Assembly (NCBI RefSeq): GCF_002028455.1
Contig: NZ_MWUM01000008.1
Span: forward strand, 62,001 to 126,000
Direction: 5' to 3'
Source of the DNA: Zoogloea sp. LCSB751
GTDB lineage: Bacteria > Pseudomonadota > Gammaproteobacteria > Burkholderiales > Rhodocyclaceae
DNA length: 64,000 nucleotides
The notes under the pieces are model-generated. The model was not told where the DNA came from. It saw nothing but the letters and a program-made list of their open reading frames with translations, and ran no database searches. The translations under genes were made by a program, and so were the position numbers. Of this stretch, positions 27,841-38,289 are shown one piece after another; the first letter of the stretch is position 1; each line of letters starts with the position of its first letter.

Positions 27841-28473
27841 TCAGGTCCGTTTCACAATGATGAGATGGCGTTCGGCGTCGAGGCCGGGCACCTGGAGTTC
27901 CACGCTGCGTTCCATGGCGAAGCCGGAGGGAATGCGGGCGATTTCGTCTTCAGGGTACACGCCCTTCATGGCCAGGATGCGTGTTTGCGGTCCGGCCAGG
28001 TGGGCGGTGAGGTTCACGAAGTCGGCCAGGTCGGCGAAGGCGCGCGAAATGATGCCGTCGGGGGCGTCCGGCGCATAGGCCGGTTGCCAGCTTTCGATGC
28101 GGGCGTGATGGGCTCGGAAGTTGGCGAGCTTGAGCTCGATCCGCGCCTGGTTCTGGAAGGTGCTCTTCTTCTGGACGGTCTCGACGGAGTCCACCTGCAG
28201 GTCGGGCCGACAGATGGCTAGCACGACACCGGGCAGGCCGCCGCCGGAGCCGACGTCCACCAGCCGCGAGATGCCGGCCAGTTGCGGCAGTACCGACAAA
28301 GAGTCGAGCAGATGGTGGGTGATGACTTGGGCCTCGTCGCGGATCGCGGTGAGGTTGTAGACCTTGTTCCACTTGATCAGCAGCTGGCCGAAAGCGCGCA
28401 GCTTTTCCGGCGCCTCGGCGGGCAGATCCAGGCCGAGGGTGGCGATCCCCTGTTCGAGGGTGCGTAGACTCAT
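27841..28473 (-). CDS. rsmG: 16S rRNA (guanine527-N7)-methyltransferase RsmG
   Basis: 210 residues from ATG 28473; the longer frame running to 29169 is mnmG read out of frame. The SAM site is [30 protein letters not shown] and [11 protein letters not shown] are RsmG signatures. It methylates G527 of 16S rRNA, and its loss gives low-level streptomycin resistance in other bacteria. The start overlaps the mnmG stop (ATGA). Confidence 0.97.
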   Translation of the reverse strand: MSLRTLEQGIATLGLDLPAEAPEKLRAFGQLLIKWNKVYNLTAIRDEAQVITHHLLDSLSVLPQLAGISRLVDVGSGGGLPGVVLAICRPDLQVDSVETVQKKSTFQNQARIELKLANFRAHHARIESWQPAYAPDAPDGIISRAFADLADFVNLTAHLAGPQTRILAMKGVYPEDEIARIPSGFAMERSVELQVPGLDAERHLIIVKRT

Positions 28474-30371
28474 ACCGACTCCTTCCGCCCGCGGGCCAGT
28501 TCGCCGCGCTTCAGCCATACCAGCAGCAGGCTGATGGCCGCCGGTGTGATCCCCTGGATGCGGCTGGCCTGGCCGATGGTTTCCGGCTTGTGCTGGTTGA
28601 GGCGGCCCTGGACTTCCTTCGACAGGCCGCGCACGGTGGCATAGTCGAGATCCGGCGGCAGGCGGGTGGCCTCGGCATCGGCCTGGCGCGCCACTTCGTC
28701 GAGCTGGCGGTCGATGTAGCCTTGGTACTTGGCGGCGATTTCCAGTTGTTCGACGACCTGCGGGTCGGTTTCCGCTGCTTCCGGCGCGCCGGGCAGGGTC
28801 ATCAGCGCCGCGTAGCTGACGCCGGGGCGGCGCAGCAGATCGAAGAAGGAATACTCGCGTTCGATCGACTTGCCGAGCACGGCTTCGGCGGCTTCCGCGG
28901 ACACCTTGGCGGGTGTCGCCCAGGTGGCACGCAGACGTGCCGTCTCGCGCTCGATGGCTTCGCGCTTGGTGCAGAAGGCCGCCCAGCGTTCGTCGTCCAC
29001 CAGGCCTAGCTTGCGGCCGGTCTCGGTGAGGCGCAGGTCGGCGTTGTCCTCGCGTAGGGACAGGCGGTATTCGGCTCGGGACGTGAACATCCGGTAGGGT
29101 TCGGAGACGCCGCGGGTGATCAGGTCGTCCACCAGCACGCCCAGGTAGGCTTCGTCGCGGCGTGGGCACCAGGCTTCCTGGCCCTTCACCTGCAGCGCGG
29201 CGTTGATGCCGGCCAAGAGGCCCTGGGCGGCGGCTTCTTCATAGCCGGTGGTGCCGTTGATCTGGCCGGCGAAGAACAGCCCGCCGATGGACTTGGTTTC
29301 CAGGCTGGACTTGAGGTTGCGCGGGTCGAAGTAATCGTACTCGATGGCGTAGCCGGGGCGCAGGATATGGCAGTTCTCGAGGCCCTTGATGGAGCGCACG
29401 ATGTCCAGCTGCACGTCGAAGGGCAGGCTGGTGGAGATCCCGTTGGGGTAGATCTCGTGGGTGTCGAGGCCTTCCGGCTCGAGGAAGACGTGGTGGCTGT
29501 CCTTGTCCGCGAAGCGGTGGATCTTGTCCTCGATGCTCGGACAGTAGCGCGGGCCGACCCCTTCGATCACGCCGGAGTACATCGGCGAGCGGTCGAGGTT
29601 GGCGCGGATGATGTCGTGGGTGCGGCTGTTGGTGCTGGTGATCCAGCACGGCAGCTGGCGCGGGTGCTGGCTGGCCTTGCCGAGAAAGCTGAATACCGGC
29701 ACCGGATCGTCGCCGGGCTGCTCTTCCATCACCGAGAAATCAATGCTGCGTGCGTCGAGGCGCGGCGGGGTGCCTGTTTTGAGGCGGCCCTGGGGCAGCT
29801 TGAGTTCCTTCAGACGCTGGCCGAGGCTGATCGCTGGCGGGTCGCCCGCGCGGCCGGCCGAATAGTTTTGCAGGCCCACGTGGATCAGGCCATTGAGGAA
29901 GGTGCCGGCGGTCAGCACGACGGTCGGGGCCTCGAAGCGCAGGCCGATCTGCGTGACCACCCCGGTGACCCGGTCGCCGATGACGGTAATGTCATCCACC
30001 GCCTGCTGGAACAGCCACAGGTTGGGCTGGTTTTCCAGGCGCTTGCGGATCGCTGCCTTGTACAGCACCCGGTCGGCCTGGGCGCGGGTGGCGCGCACGG
30101 CCGGGCCCTTGCTGGCGTTGAGGATGCGGAACTGGATGCCGCCTTCGTCGGTGGCCGCTGCCATGGCGCCACCGAGGGCGTCCACTTCCTTGACCAGATG
30201 GCCCTTGCCGATCCCGCCGATGGACGGGTTGCAGCTCATCTGGCCGAGGGTCTCGATGTTGTGGGTGAGCAGCAGCGTGGCGCACCCGGCCCGCGCAGCC
30301 GCCAGCGCGGCTTCGGTGCCGGCATGGCCGCCACCGACAACGATGACGTCGAAACGGGTGGGATGAAGCAT
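28470..30371 (-). CDS. mnmG: tRNA uridine-5-carboxymethylaminomethyl modification enzyme MnmG (GidA)
   Basis: 633 residues from ATG 30371; upstream frame extension lacks family character. The FAD site is [50 protein letters not shown] and the C-terminal helical domain ending in [12 protein letters not shown] are all present. With MnmE and FAD it installs the cmnm5 group at U34 of several tRNAs. First gene of the minus-strand operon. Confidence 0.98.
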   Translation of the reverse strand: MLHPTRFDVIVVGGGHAGTEAALAAARAGCATLLLTHNIETLGQMSCNPSIGGIGKGHLVKEVDALGGAMAAATDEGGIQFRILNASKGPAVRATRAQADRVLYKAAIRKRLENQPNLWLFQQAVDDITVIGDRVTGVVTQIGLRFEAPTVVLTAGTFLNGLIHVGLQNYSAGRAGDPPAISLGQRLKELKLPQGRLKTGTPPRLDARSIDFSVMEEQPGDDPVPVFSFLGKASQHPRQLPCWITSTNSRTHDIIRANLDRSPMYSGVIEGVGPRYCPSIEDKIHRFADKDSHHVFLEPEGLDTHEIYPNGISTSLPFDVQLDIVRSIKGLENCHILRPGYAIEYDYFDPRNLKSSLETKSIGGLFFAGQINGTTGYEEAAAQGLLAGINAALQVKGQEAWCPRRDEAYLGVLVDDLITRGVSEPYRMFTSRAEYRLSLREDNADLRLTETGRKLGLVDDERWAAFCTKREAIERETARLRATWATPAKVSAEAAEAVLGKSIEREYSFFDLLRRPGVSYAALMTLPGAPEAAETDPQVVEQLEIAAKYQGYIDRQLDEVARQADAEATRLPPDLDYATVRGLSKEVQGRLNQHKPETIGQASRIQGITPAAISLLLVWLKRGELARGRKESV

Positions 30372-30734
30372 GGGGAAAACCAGGAACGGTGAATCGGGGG
30401 AGCCGAATGATACGACCTTGCGCTGCAAAAATACAGTCTCAGTCTCCCGGGGACGGCTGAAAAACAACGGATTTACAACGGTTTACGGGAGGTTTCGGGG
30501 CTCTTGAAAAGCGCTTTCCTGGTGTCTCCAAAGAGGTATTGCCAGCCGCGTGGCGTTCTGATTTATGGATGGGCGATATTCGCTCCAGAATCCTAAAGTT
30601 TGCCCCCCATCATCCGTAGAACCATGCAATATACGGTTGTCAGGAAGCGTTGCCCGCTTTGGGTTTGCGCTTTCGTGCCCTACGAATCTTGCTGCCCCGA
30701 TGTCCTGGATTTGCAGATCCGGGAGGAGAAAAAA
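30372..30734. other. 363-base divergent intergenic region mnmG / chemotaxis operon
   Basis: No gene is supported here. The plus-strand side carries a FliA-like promoter (30594-30620) and a 5' leader of roughly 110 bases before cheY. No DnaA boxes (TTATNCACA) were seen even though mnmG-rsmG-parAB often lies near the origin. A direct repeat of ACAACGG occurs near 30467-30480. Confidence 0.5.
30594..30620 (+). promoter_or_regulatory. FliA (sigma-28)-type promoter of the chemotaxis operon
   Basis: TAAAGTTT at 30594-30601 is an exact match to the enterobacterial sigma-28 -35 consensus, followed by 11 bases and TCCGTAGA, a partial match (4 of 8) to GCCGATAA at the exact expected spacing. Location ahead of a chemotaxis operon supports the call; the degenerate -10 keeps it moderate. 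Confidence 0.55.
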
Positions 30735-31100
30735 TTGAAAACAATCATGTTGGTCGATGATTCGGCCACCGTCCTGCTGTCCATTTCCGGAATTCTCTCC
30801 AAGGCTGGTTTCCAGGTCGTCACCGCCAACAGTGCAGAAGACGGCCAAAGGAAGCTGGCCGCAGGCACCAAGCCCGATCTGCTGATCACCGATCTCAACA
30901 TGCCGGGCATGAACGGTATCGAGTTCATCAAGGTCGTGCGCCAGAGGCCGGAACTGCGCTTCATGCCGATCCTGTTCCTGACGACCGAGTCCCAGCAGAG
31001 CAAGCGCGCCGAGGCCAAGGCCGCCGGCGCCTCGGGCTGGATCGTCAAGCCGGCGACGGCCGACACGCTGCTCAACACGATCAAGCTCGTTCTGCGCTAA
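30735..31100 (+). CDS. cheY: CheY-like single-domain response regulator
   Basis: 121 residues from TTG 30735, with GGGAGGAG six bases upstream; a longer frame from 30600 lacks domain character before this point. The receiver has the acidic pair in MLVDDSATV, phospho-acceptor Asp in [14 protein letters not shown], the Thr switch in FLTTES and Lys in IVKPAT. No output domain. First gene of the chemotaxis operon; it likely binds the motor switch or acts as a phosphate sink. Confidence 0.93.
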   Translation: MKTIMLVDDSATVLLSISGILSKAGFQVVTANSAEDGQRKLAAGTKPDLLITDLNMPGMNGIEFIKVVRQRPELRFMPILFLTTESQQSKRAEAKAAGASGWIVKPATADTLLNTIKLVLR

Positions 31101-31105
31101 GCACC

Positions 31106-32392
31106 ATGTCGGCCATCGGCGATAAATCCCGGCGACGGCGTGTGCTGTTGTCCCTGCTGACTGCGGTGGGGGTGTTCGTCGTTGTGTATTTCGGCAACGA
31201 CACCTATCACCGGATCCTCCTCGACGAACTCGGGCTCAGCCAGTCCCTGGTGGACGCCATCGGCGCGATTGCCGCCGTGCTGCTCAGTTTCGAAGCGCTC
31301 AGCATGCTGTCGGTCATGCGTTACCGGGATGCCCTGTATGGAGCCGAGCATGCGCTCGGCAAGGCCCAGGACGAACTGGATCACAAGGTCGGGGTCGCCA
31401 CCGAAGTGAGCCGCTCGCTCGAGCAGGTGCCGCACCTCAACAGCATCCTGGTGGGGCAACTGAATGCCGTGACGGATCAGACCGAAACGGCCGCCTTGGG
31501 CATGGTCGAGCGCCTGCAGGCGGTGGACGCCGTGGTGCAGGACCTCGATCAGGTGGTGCAGGCCTTCTCGCAGGAGTCCAGCCAGATCGTCGAGGAGGCC
31601 AACACCCGGGCGGCCGGCAACCAGCAGACCCTTGCCGCGTTGCAGGATTACATCCACCGCCGCCTCGAAAATGTCGGCGCAGAGCAGGAGCATGTGATGT
31701 CGGCACTGGAGGAGGCCAAGTCCCTCGCCCAGTTCGTCAATCTGGTCCGCGATATTTCCGGCCAGACCAATCTGCTGGCGCTCAATGCGGCCATCGAGGC
31801 GGCCCGGGCCGGTGAGGCCGGGCGCGGCTTCGCGGTGGTCGCCGACGAGGTACGCAAGCTGGCCGGTCAGACCGATCAGGCCGTGCTGAAGATCAGCGAA
31901 GGCATCGAGCGGGTGGTGCACACCATTCAGTCCAAGTTCAGCGCCCAGCTGGATCAGAGCATTTCGAATGCCGAAGAGAGCGCGCTGCGCACGGTGGCCG
32001 ACCAGTTCCACGAGGTCAGCGACAGCTATGCCCAGCTGCTCGACCACGAGAACCGGATTCTCGGTGTGTTCCGCGAGTCGAGCCACCGGCTGGCCGAAAT
32101 GTTCATGGAGACCATGGCCAGCGTGCAGTTCCAGGACGTTACCCGCCAGCAGATCGGCCACGTGATCGAGGCCCTGGAGCGGCTCGATGAACACGTGTTG
32201 AAACTGTCCGCCTGCCTGGCCGGTCAGGCGGCAGTCAGCGACATTCCCGCCATGACCGAGCAGATCGACCGGCTGTTCGAAAGCTATGTGATGGAGCGGG
32301 AGCGCGAAGAGCATGCGCGTCGCAGCGGCGTCGCCCTCTCCAGTCGGCCGTCGGCCTCTGCCGGCGATGGTCCGGCCGTCGAACTGTTTTAA
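31106..32392 (+). CDS. Short methyl-accepting chemotaxis protein with a CheZ-like motif
   Basis: 428 residues. Two N-terminal transmembrane helices (about 13-30 and 48-66) are separated by only some 18 residues, so there is almost no periplasmic sensor. The receptor hairpin tip is at about 208-260 ([36 protein letters not shown]). Residues 342-348 read FQDVTRQ, matching the CheZ phosphatase signature FQD(L)T(G)Q with the catalytic-type Asp344 and Gln348. The helix around it resembles CheZ too. Five bases after cheY. No separate cheZ exists in the cluster. Confidence 0.88.
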   Translation: MSAIGDKSRRRRVLLSLLTAVGVFVVVYFGNDTYHRILLDELGLSQSLVDAIGAIAAVLLSFEALSMLSVMRYRDALYGAEHALGKAQDELDHKVGVATEVSRSLEQVPHLNSILVGQLNAVTDQTETAALGMVERLQAVDAVVQDLDQVVQAFSQESSQIVEEANTRAAGNQQTLAALQDYIHRRLENVGAEQEHVMSALEEAKSLAQFVNLVRDISGQTNLLALNAAIEAARAGEAGRGFAVVADEVRKLAGQTDQAVLKISEGIERVVHTIQSKFSAQLDQSISNAEESALRTVADQFHEVSDSYAQLLDHENRILGVFRESSHRLAEMFMETMASVQFQDVTRQQIGHVIEALERLDEHVLKLSACLAGQAAVSDIPAMTEQIDRLFESYVMEREREEHARRSGVALSSRPSASAGDGPAVELF

Positions 32393-32407
32393 TCATTGGA
32401 GGGCAGC

Positions 32408-32701
32408 ATGGGTGTCATTCGTCGGGCCTTCGCCGAGGATTTCACGATCTACCGGGTCGCGGAGCTGAAAACCGGCCTGCTCGACCTGCTCGGTGAGGCG
32501 GAGCGCATCGAGCTGGATCTGTCGGGTGTCGAGCGCATGGATTCGGCCGGTTGCCAGCTGCTGATGCTGGTCAAGCGGGAGGCCAGCGCCGCCGGCAAGA
32601 CGCTGGCGATCGTCGCCCACAGTCCGGCGGTGCAGTCCCTCATCGAGTTCTACAACCTCGCTGCCTGGTTCGGCGATCCGCTGGTCGTCCCCGCGGCCTA
32701 A
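32408..32701 (+). CDS. STAS-domain protein (anti-sigma-factor antagonist type)
   Basis: 97 residues from ATG 32408, with GGAGGGC upstream. The STAS fold signature is ELDLSGVERMDSAGCQLLMLV, with the phosphorylatable Ser in DSAG. Such domains switch partner binding on phosphorylation, usually by an HPK-like kinase. Lies between a receptor and cheA in the same operon, so it is likely a chemotaxis accessory, possibly a CheA target or cluster scaffold. Role inferred. Confidence 0.88.
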   Translation: MGVIRRAFAEDFTIYRVAELKTGLLDLLGEAERIELDLSGVERMDSAGCQLLMLVKREASAAGKTLAIVAHSPAVQSLIEFYNLAAWFGDPLVVPAA

Positions 32702-32715
32702 CTTCAGCGCTCACC

Positions 32716-34905
32716 ATGGACGAACTCAAGCAAGTCTTCCTGCAGGAAAGCGGAGAGCAGCTCGACGCCCTCGAGTCCCTGCTGCTCGAGCTGGAAGCGC
32801 ATCCCGACGACGAAACCACCCTCAACGGTATATTCCGCGCCGCCCACACCATCAAGGGCGCGGCCGGGATGGTCGAAGCCGCTGCCGTCGAGTCCTTTGC
32901 CCACGTGGTCGAGAATGTCCTCGACCGCCTGCGCAACCACGAGATTGCCGTCACGACCGAGCTGGCTGCATTGATGCTGGCCTGCACCGATCACCTGCGG
33001 GTGCTGATCGCCAGCGAGGCCGGCACGGCGCAGCTGGGGGCCGCCGACATCGAGGCCCAGACGACCAGCCTGCTGGCCCGCCTGCGGGCTTTCGGGCCGG
33101 GTGGGCAGGTGCAGGCCCAGTCCCATGCGGCGAAAGCCGAGGAGCCCGGCGTGCAGCGCATTCCCTCCCCACAGACCGGCCACAACTGCTGGCATATCTC
33201 GGTGCGTTTCGGTCCCGACGTGCTGCGCCAGGGCATGGACCCGGAGAACTTCCTGCGTTTCCTCGAGACGGTCGGCAACATCCGTCACGTGGAAACCCTC
33301 GCCGACCGGATGCCGCCGGTGGCCGAGATGGATCCCGAGTTGTGCTACCTGGGCTTCGAGATCGCACTGGAGTCGGCGGCCGACAAGCAGACCATCGAGG
33401 ACGTCTTCGCCTTCGTGCGCGATGAATGCCAGCTGTCCATCCTGCCGCCGCATGCCAAGGTCGACGATTACGTCGAGCTGATCGAGAGCCTGCCGGAAGA
33501 CACCCTGCGCCTCGGCGAGATCCTGGTGCGTATCGGCGCCCTGACCGCCGACGAACTGAACGAGGGGTTGCGTGCCCAGGCTACGCCCGCGGAAGGCGAG
33601 GCGCCGACGAACGAGGCTCACGACAAGCCGATCGGCGAGATTCTGGTGGCCCAGCAGGTGGTGCAGCCCGAGGTGGTCGCCGCGGCAGTCGCCAAGCAGA
33701 CCCAGGTCAGCGAGAAAAAGGCCCAGGATGCCAAGCTGATCCGCGTGCCAGCCGACAAGCTCGACCACCTCATCAACTTGGTTGGCGAACTGGTGATCGC
33801 CGGTGCGGCGACCAGCCTGCTGGCCCACAAGCGCAGCGACGGCGAACTGATCGAGTCCTCGTCCCTGCTGACCCGGCTGGTCGAAGAAATCCGCGATGCA
33901 TCGTTGCAGTTGCGTACCGTGCAGATCGGCGAAACCTTCAACCGTTTCCACCGCCTGGTCCGTGATGCCTGCAAGGATCTGGGCAAGGATGTGGAGCTGG
34001 TGATTTCCGGCGGCGAGACCGAGCTCGACAAGTCCATCGTCGAGAAGATCGGCGATCCGCTGATGCATCTGGTGCGCAACTCCCTCGACCACGGCATCGA
34101 GGCGCCAGCGGTACGCGAGGCGGCGGGCAAGAGTCCGCGTGGCACCTTGCTGCTCAATGCCTATCACGATGCCGGCAACATCGTCATCGAGGTGGCCGAC
34201 GACGGTGCCGGCCTCAACCGCGACAAGATCCTTGCCAAGGCTATCGAGCGTGGCCTGGTGGAACCGGATGCGCACCTGTCCGACCGGGAAATCTATGACC
34301 TGATCTTCGCGCCTGGCCTGTCCACTGCCGAGCAGGTCACCAACCTGTCCGGCCGGGGCGTCGGCATGGATGTGGTGCGCCGCAACCTGCAGGCCTTGCG
34401 CGGTACCATCAACGTGAGCAGCCAGGCCGGCCAGGGAACGCGCCTGACCCTGCGGCTGCCGCTGACCCTCGCGATCATCGACGGTTTTCTGGTGGTGTCG
34501 GCCAACCGCTCCTACGTGATTCCCCTCGACGCGGTGGTGGAATGCATCGAACGGCCCGAGTCCGAACACGATCGCAACTATTTCAACCTGCGCGGCCAGG
34601 TGCTGCCGTCGGTCTGCCTGCGGGAGAGCTTCGAGCTGCCCGGCGAGCGCCCGGCACGGGAGAGCGTGGTAGTGGTCCAGTACGCCGGCCAGCGCGCCGG
34701 CATCGTGGTGGATCGCCTGGCCGGAGAGCTGCAGGCAGTGATCAAGCCCCTCGGGGCGATCTTCCGCCACCTGCAGGGAATCGGCGGGTCGACCATCCTG
34801 GGCAGCGGCGAAGTGGCCCTGATCCTTGACATATCCGCCCTCATCAAGATTTCGGGGCAGGCCGAGCAACGCCTGCTGGCCCGCCCCGAGCAACGTAGCG
34901 CCTGA
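32716..34905 (+). CDS. cheA: Chemotaxis histidine kinase CheA
   Basis: 729 residues from ATG 32716. The P1 HPt domain has the phospho-accepting His44 in FRAAHTIKGAAGM. A central region (about 155-340) includes LGEILVRIGALTADELNEGL and may replace a classical P2. P3 dimerisation begins LIRVPADKLDHLINLVGEL; the P4 HATPase carries LVRNSLDHGIE, VADDGAGLNR and GRGVGMDVV; P5 is a CheW-like domain to the end. It phosphorylates CheY and CheB under receptor control. Confidence 0.97.
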   Translation: MDELKQVFLQESGEQLDALESLLLELEAHPDDETTLNGIFRAAHTIKGAAGMVEAAAVESFAHVVENVLDRLRNHEIAVTTELAALMLACTDHLRVLIASEAGTAQLGAADIEAQTTSLLARLRAFGPGGQVQAQSHAAKAEEPGVQRIPSPQTGHNCWHISVRFGPDVLRQGMDPENFLRFLETVGNIRHVETLADRMPPVAEMDPELCYLGFEIALESAADKQTIEDVFAFVRDECQLSILPPHAKVDDYVELIESLPEDTLRLGEILVRIGALTADELNEGLRAQATPAEGEAPTNEAHDKPIGEILVAQQVVQPEVVAAAVAKQTQVSEKKAQDAKLIRVPADKLDHLINLVGELVIAGAATSLLAHKRSDGELIESSSLLTRLVEEIRDASLQLRTVQIGETFNRFHRLVRDACKDLGKDVELVISGGETELDKSIVEKIGDPLMHLVRNSLDHGIEAPAVREAAGKSPRGTLLLNAYHDAGNIVIEVADDGAGLNRDKILAKAIERGLVEPDAHLSDREIYDLIFAPGLSTAEQVTNLSGRGVGMDVVRRNLQALRGTINVSSQAGQGTRLTLRLPLTLAIIDGFLVVSANRSYVIPLDAVVECIERPESEHDRNYFNLRGQVLPSVCLRESFELPGERPARESVVVVQYAGQRAGIVVDRLAGELQAVIKPLGAIFRHLQGIGGSTILGSGEVALILDISALIKISGQAEQRLLARPEQRSA

Positions 34906-34932
34906 CCTTGCTGTCTTACCCGGAGATTCATC

Positions 34933-37668
34933 ATGTTCAATAACCTAAAAATAGGTGTTCGTCTGGGGATCGGCTTCGTCGTCGTCCTGCTTATGCTGGT
35001 GGCGATTTCGATCGTGTCGATCACGCGTATCAACGAACTCAATGACGGGATCGACGATCTGGCGGAGGGTCGTTTGCCCAAGATCCTGCTGGCCGACGAA
35101 TTGAAGTACAACCTGCAACTCATTGGTCGCTCCGTCCGGAACATGATCCTCACGACGGACAAGAGTCTTGAAAAGCAGAACCTCGAGGCCATCGCCAAAT
35201 TGCGTCAACGCAACGGCGAGATCCTCGAACAGATAACGCCGCTGGTTAACAGTGAAAAAGGCAAGGCATTGTTGGCCAAGGTGGCGGAGACGCGTGCCCG
35301 CTACAACCCGATAACGGACCGAACACTGCAGTTTGCGGACACTTCGTCGCCCCAGTACAACCAGGAAAAGGCTGTTCATATGTTGTTCGGCGAGTATAAG
35401 GACGCCGCTGAAGCTTACATCGGCGCCTTGTCTGATTTCGGTGGCTTCCAGGTCGAGGCTGCCAAGAAGTCTGGCCAGCACGCAGTGGATTTGGCTCAGT
35501 CGTCACGGACACTGGTGATCACGCTTGCGTTGATTGCGGTCGTGCTGGCAGCAGGTATTGCGCTGTGGCTGACCCGGAGTATTACCCGCCCGGTTGGCCA
35601 AGTGGTGGATGCCGCTAAGAAGATGGCGACTGGCGATTTCAACTTCACGTTGAAGAGCGATGCGAAGGATGAGGTCGGCCAGGTTGTTCAGGCGGTCGGG
35701 GCCATTCAGCAGTCGGTTCAGGCCATGGCTGCGGACGCCTCGATGCTGTCCAAGGCTGCCGTGGAAGGCCGTCTGGCCACCCGTGCCGATGCCCAGAAGC
35801 ACCAGGGTGATTTCCGCAAGATCGTCGAAGGGGTCAACAACACCCTCGACGCGGTGATCGGTCCGCTGAACGTGGCCGCCAACTACGTGGACCGCATCTC
35901 CAAGGGCGACATCCCGGCGAAGATCAGCGACAACTACAACGGCGACTTCAACACCATCAAGAACAACCTCAATACCTGCGTGGATGCGGTGAACAAGCTG
36001 GTGGCCGATGCGGGTGTGCTGTCCAAGGCTGCGGTGGAAGGCCGTCTGGCCACCCGTGCGGATGCGAGCCAGCACCAGGGTGATTTCCGCAAGATCGTGG
36101 AAGGCGTCAACAACACCCTCGACGCGGTGATCGGGCCGCTGAACGTGGCCGCCAACTACGTGGACCGCATCTCCAAGGGCGACATCCCGGCGAAGATCAC
36201 CGACAACTACAACGGCGACTTCAACACCATCAAGAACAACCTCAACACCTGCATAGAAGCGGTGAACAAGCTGGTGGCCGATGCGGGTGTGCTGTCCAAG
36301 GCCGCGGTGGAAGGCCGGCTGGCCACCCGTGCGGATGCGAGCCAGCACCAGGGTGACTTCCGCAAGATCGTGGAAGGGGTCAACAACACCCTCGATTCGG
36401 TGATTGGCCCGTTGAACGTGGCGGCCAACTACGTGGACCGCATTTCCAAGGGTGACATCCCGGCGAGGATCACCGACAGCTACAACGGTGACTTCAACAC
36501 CATCAAGAACAACCTGAATACCTGCATCGATGCGGTCAACAAGCTGGTGTCCGACGCCAACATGCTGTCGGCGGCGGCGATTGCCGGACGCCTGGAAACC
36601 CGTGCCGACGGCAGTCAGCATCAGGGCGATTTCCGCAAGATCGTCGAGGGCGTGGATGGCACGCTGGATGCCATCGTCGGGCCGATCAACGAAGTGCGTC
36701 GCATCATGACCGCAATCGAGCAGGGCGACCTGACCCAGAACATCGCCAACGACTACCAGGGCGATTTCAAGGCGCTGAAGGAGGCGGTGAACAATACCGT
36801 TGGCAAGCTCTCCGACACCATCACCCAGGTGCGCACCGCCGCGGATGCGCTGACCAATGCGTCCGGCCAGGTCTCGGCGACCGCACAAAGCCTGTCCCAG
36901 TCTTCGTCCGAGCAGGCGGCCAGCGTGGAAGAGTCGTCCGCGTCGGTGGAGGAGATGTCGGCGTCCATCAAGCAGAATGCCGAGAACGCCAAGGTCACCG
37001 ACAACCTGGCGTCGAAGACCGCAGTGGAGGCCACTGAGGGCGGCGACGCGGTGAAGAACACCGTCGACGCGATGAAGAAGATCGCCCAGAAGATCGGCAT
37101 CATCGACGACATCGCCTATCAGACCAACCTGCTGGCCCTCAACGCGGCCATCGAGGCGGCCCGAGCCGGCGAGCACGGCAAGGGTTTCGCGGTGGTGGCG
37201 GCCGAAGTGCGCAAGCTGGCCGAACGTTCGCAGGTCGCGGCCCAGGAAATCGGCGGTCTGGCCGGCGACTCTGTGGGCCTGGCCGAGCGTGCCGGCCACC
37301 TCCTCGACGAGATCGTGCCGTCGATCCGCAAGACCTCCGACCTGGTACAGGAGATTGCCTCCGCATCCCAGGAACAGTCGTCCGGCGTGGCTCAGATCAA
37401 CAACGCGATGAACCAGCTCAACCAGGCGACGCAGCAGAACGCGTCGGCCTCCGAAGAGCTGGCCGCCACCGCGGAAGAACTGGGCGGCCAGGCCGAGCAA
37501 CTGCAGCAGCTGATGCAGTTCTTCACCATCGATGAGCGCAGCCTGGGCCGTGGTCCGGCTGCTGTTTCGGCACCTTTGGCGCTGGGCCGCTCTCAGGCGG
37601 GCAAGGCCCGGGCGCCGGCCAAGGTGGCGGGCTTCGCGTTCAATGAAGGCGACTTCGAGAAGTTCTGA
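34933..37668 (+). CDS. Methyl-accepting chemotaxis protein with tandem HAMP-like repeats
   Basis: 911 residues. Transmembrane helices at about 8-29 and 192-212 flank a four-helix-bundle sensor ([23 protein letters not shown]_2-type). A HAMP follows, then near-identical 91-residue units beginning [15 protein letters not shown] at 35743, 36016 and 36289, and a diverged fourth at 36562. Each unit holds [20 protein letters not shown] and [12 protein letters not shown]. The signalling tip is [20 protein letters not shown] followed by [15 protein letters not shown]. Lies between cheA and cheW, so it probably feeds this operon's kinase. Confidence 0.95.
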   Translation: MFNNLKIGVRLGIGFVVVLLMLVAISIVSITRINELNDGIDDLAEGRLPKILLADELKYNLQLIGRSVRNMILTTDKSLEKQNLEAIAKLRQRNGEILEQITPLVNSEKGKALLAKVAETRARYNPITDRTLQFADTSSPQYNQEKAVHMLFGEYKDAAEAYIGALSDFGGFQVEAAKKSGQHAVDLAQSSRTLVITLALIAVVLAAGIALWLTRSITRPVGQVVDAAKKMATGDFNFTLKSDAKDEVGQVVQAVGAIQQSVQAMAADASMLSKAAVEGRLATRADAQKHQGDFRKIVEGVNNTLDAVIGPLNVAANYVDRISKGDIPAKISDNYNGDFNTIKNNLNTCVDAVNKLVADAGVLSKAAVEGRLATRADASQHQGDFRKIVEGVNNTLDAVIGPLNVAANYVDRISKGDIPAKITDNYNGDFNTIKNNLNTCIEAVNKLVADAGVLSKAAVEGRLATRADASQHQGDFRKIVEGVNNTLDSVIGPLNVAANYVDRISKGDIPARITDSYNGDFNTIKNNLNTCIDAVNKLVSDANMLSAAAIAGRLETRADGSQHQGDFRKIVEGVDGTLDAIVGPINEVRRIMTAIEQGDLTQNIANDYQGDFKALKEAVNNTVGKLSDTITQVRTAADALTNASGQVSATAQSLSQSSSEQAASVEESSASVEEMSASIKQNAENAKVTDNLASKTAVEATEGGDAVKNTVDAMKKIAQKIGIIDDIAYQTNLLALNAAIEAARAGEHGKGFAVVAAEVRKLAERSQVAAQEIGGLAGDSVGLAERAGHLLDEIVPSIRKTSDLVQEIASASQEQSSGVAQINNAMNQLNQATQQNASASEELAATAEELGGQAEQLQQLMQFFTIDERSLGRGPAAVSAPLALGRSQAGKARAPAKVAGFAFNEGDFEKF
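35743..36834 (+). repeat. Four tandem 273-bp coding repeats (poly-HAMP)
   Basis: The period is exactly 273 bases (91 codons): unit starts at 35743, 36016, 36289 and 36562. Units one to three are almost identical at the DNA level over long stretches; the fourth has diverged in its first third (ATGCTGTCGGCGGCGGCGAT) and second half. The sameness at DNA level implies recent duplication or ongoing gene conversion. Confidence 0.9.
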
Positions 37669-37688
37669 GCGGCGAAAGGAGCCACAGC

Positions 37689-38270
37689 ATGACCACGCTG
37701 CCCACGCCGGTGGGGGCGACTGCCGTTGCCGGGGCCAAGGCCCCGGCGGTGGTCGAGACCAGCCCGGCCCAGTATCTGACCTTTCTGCTCGGTGGCGAGA
37801 TGTTTGCCGTCGGGATACTGAACATCAAGGAGATCATCGAGTACGGTACCGTCACCGAGATTCCGATGGTGCCGCCTTTCATCCGCGGGGTCATCAACCT
37901 GCGCGGTGCGGTGGTGCCGGTGATCGACCTGGCCAGCCGCTTCGGCGGCAAGCGCTCCGAGGTGTCGCGCCGCACCTGCATCGTCATCATTGAACTCACC
38001 GAGAACGACGAGCGCCAGGATGTCGGGGTGGTGGTCGATGCGGTGTCCGAGGTGCTGGAGATCCCGGCCTCGGAGATCGAGCCGCCGCCGTCCTTCGGGG
38101 CCAAAATCCGCGCCGACTTCATCAAGGGGATGGGCAAGGTGAACGGCAAGTTCGTGATCATCCTCGAGGTCGAGAAAGTGCTCTCCGTCGATGAGATTGC
38201 CACCCTGGCCCGCGTCGCCTCCGACGGCGGCGGTGCCGATCTGACGGGCGGGGGCGCGCCGTCGGCCTGA
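37689..38270 (+). CDS. cheW: Chemotaxis coupling protein CheW
   Basis: 193 residues with an Ala/Pro-rich N-terminal extension of about 30. The CheW core includes FLLGGEMFAVGILNIKEII, MVPPFIRGVINLRGAVVPVIDL and VVVDAVSEVLEI. It bridges receptor tips and CheA. GAAAGGAG precedes the start at 37689. Confidence 0.97.
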   Translation: MTTLPTPVGATAVAGAKAPAVVETSPAQYLTFLLGGEMFAVGILNIKEIIEYGTVTEIPMVPPFIRGVINLRGAVVPVIDLASRFGGKRSEVSRRTCIVIIELTENDERQDVGVVVDAVSEVLEIPASEIEPPPSFGAKIRADFIKGMGKVNGKFVIILEVEKVLSVDEIATLARVASDGGGADLTGGGAPSA

Positions 38271-38289
38271 ACGGGACGGGGTGAGGACG

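Noticed and set aside
27835..27860. Half of a parS-like GTTTCAC near parA
   Set aside because: Only one half of the 16-base palindrome is present; no TGTTTCACGTGAAACA.
30372..30734. Replication origin next to mnmG-rsmG-parAB
   Set aside because: No TTATNCACA DnaA boxes, no AT-rich unwinding element and no dnaA gene here.
32704..34893. Antisense frame of 729 codons opposite cheA
   Set aside because: Mirrors cheA almost exactly in extent, which is a codon-bias effect of GC-rich genes.
35743..36834. Direct repeats resembling a CRISPR-like or satellite array
   Set aside because: The period is 273 bases, a whole number of codons, within one receptor gene; it is a coding repeat.
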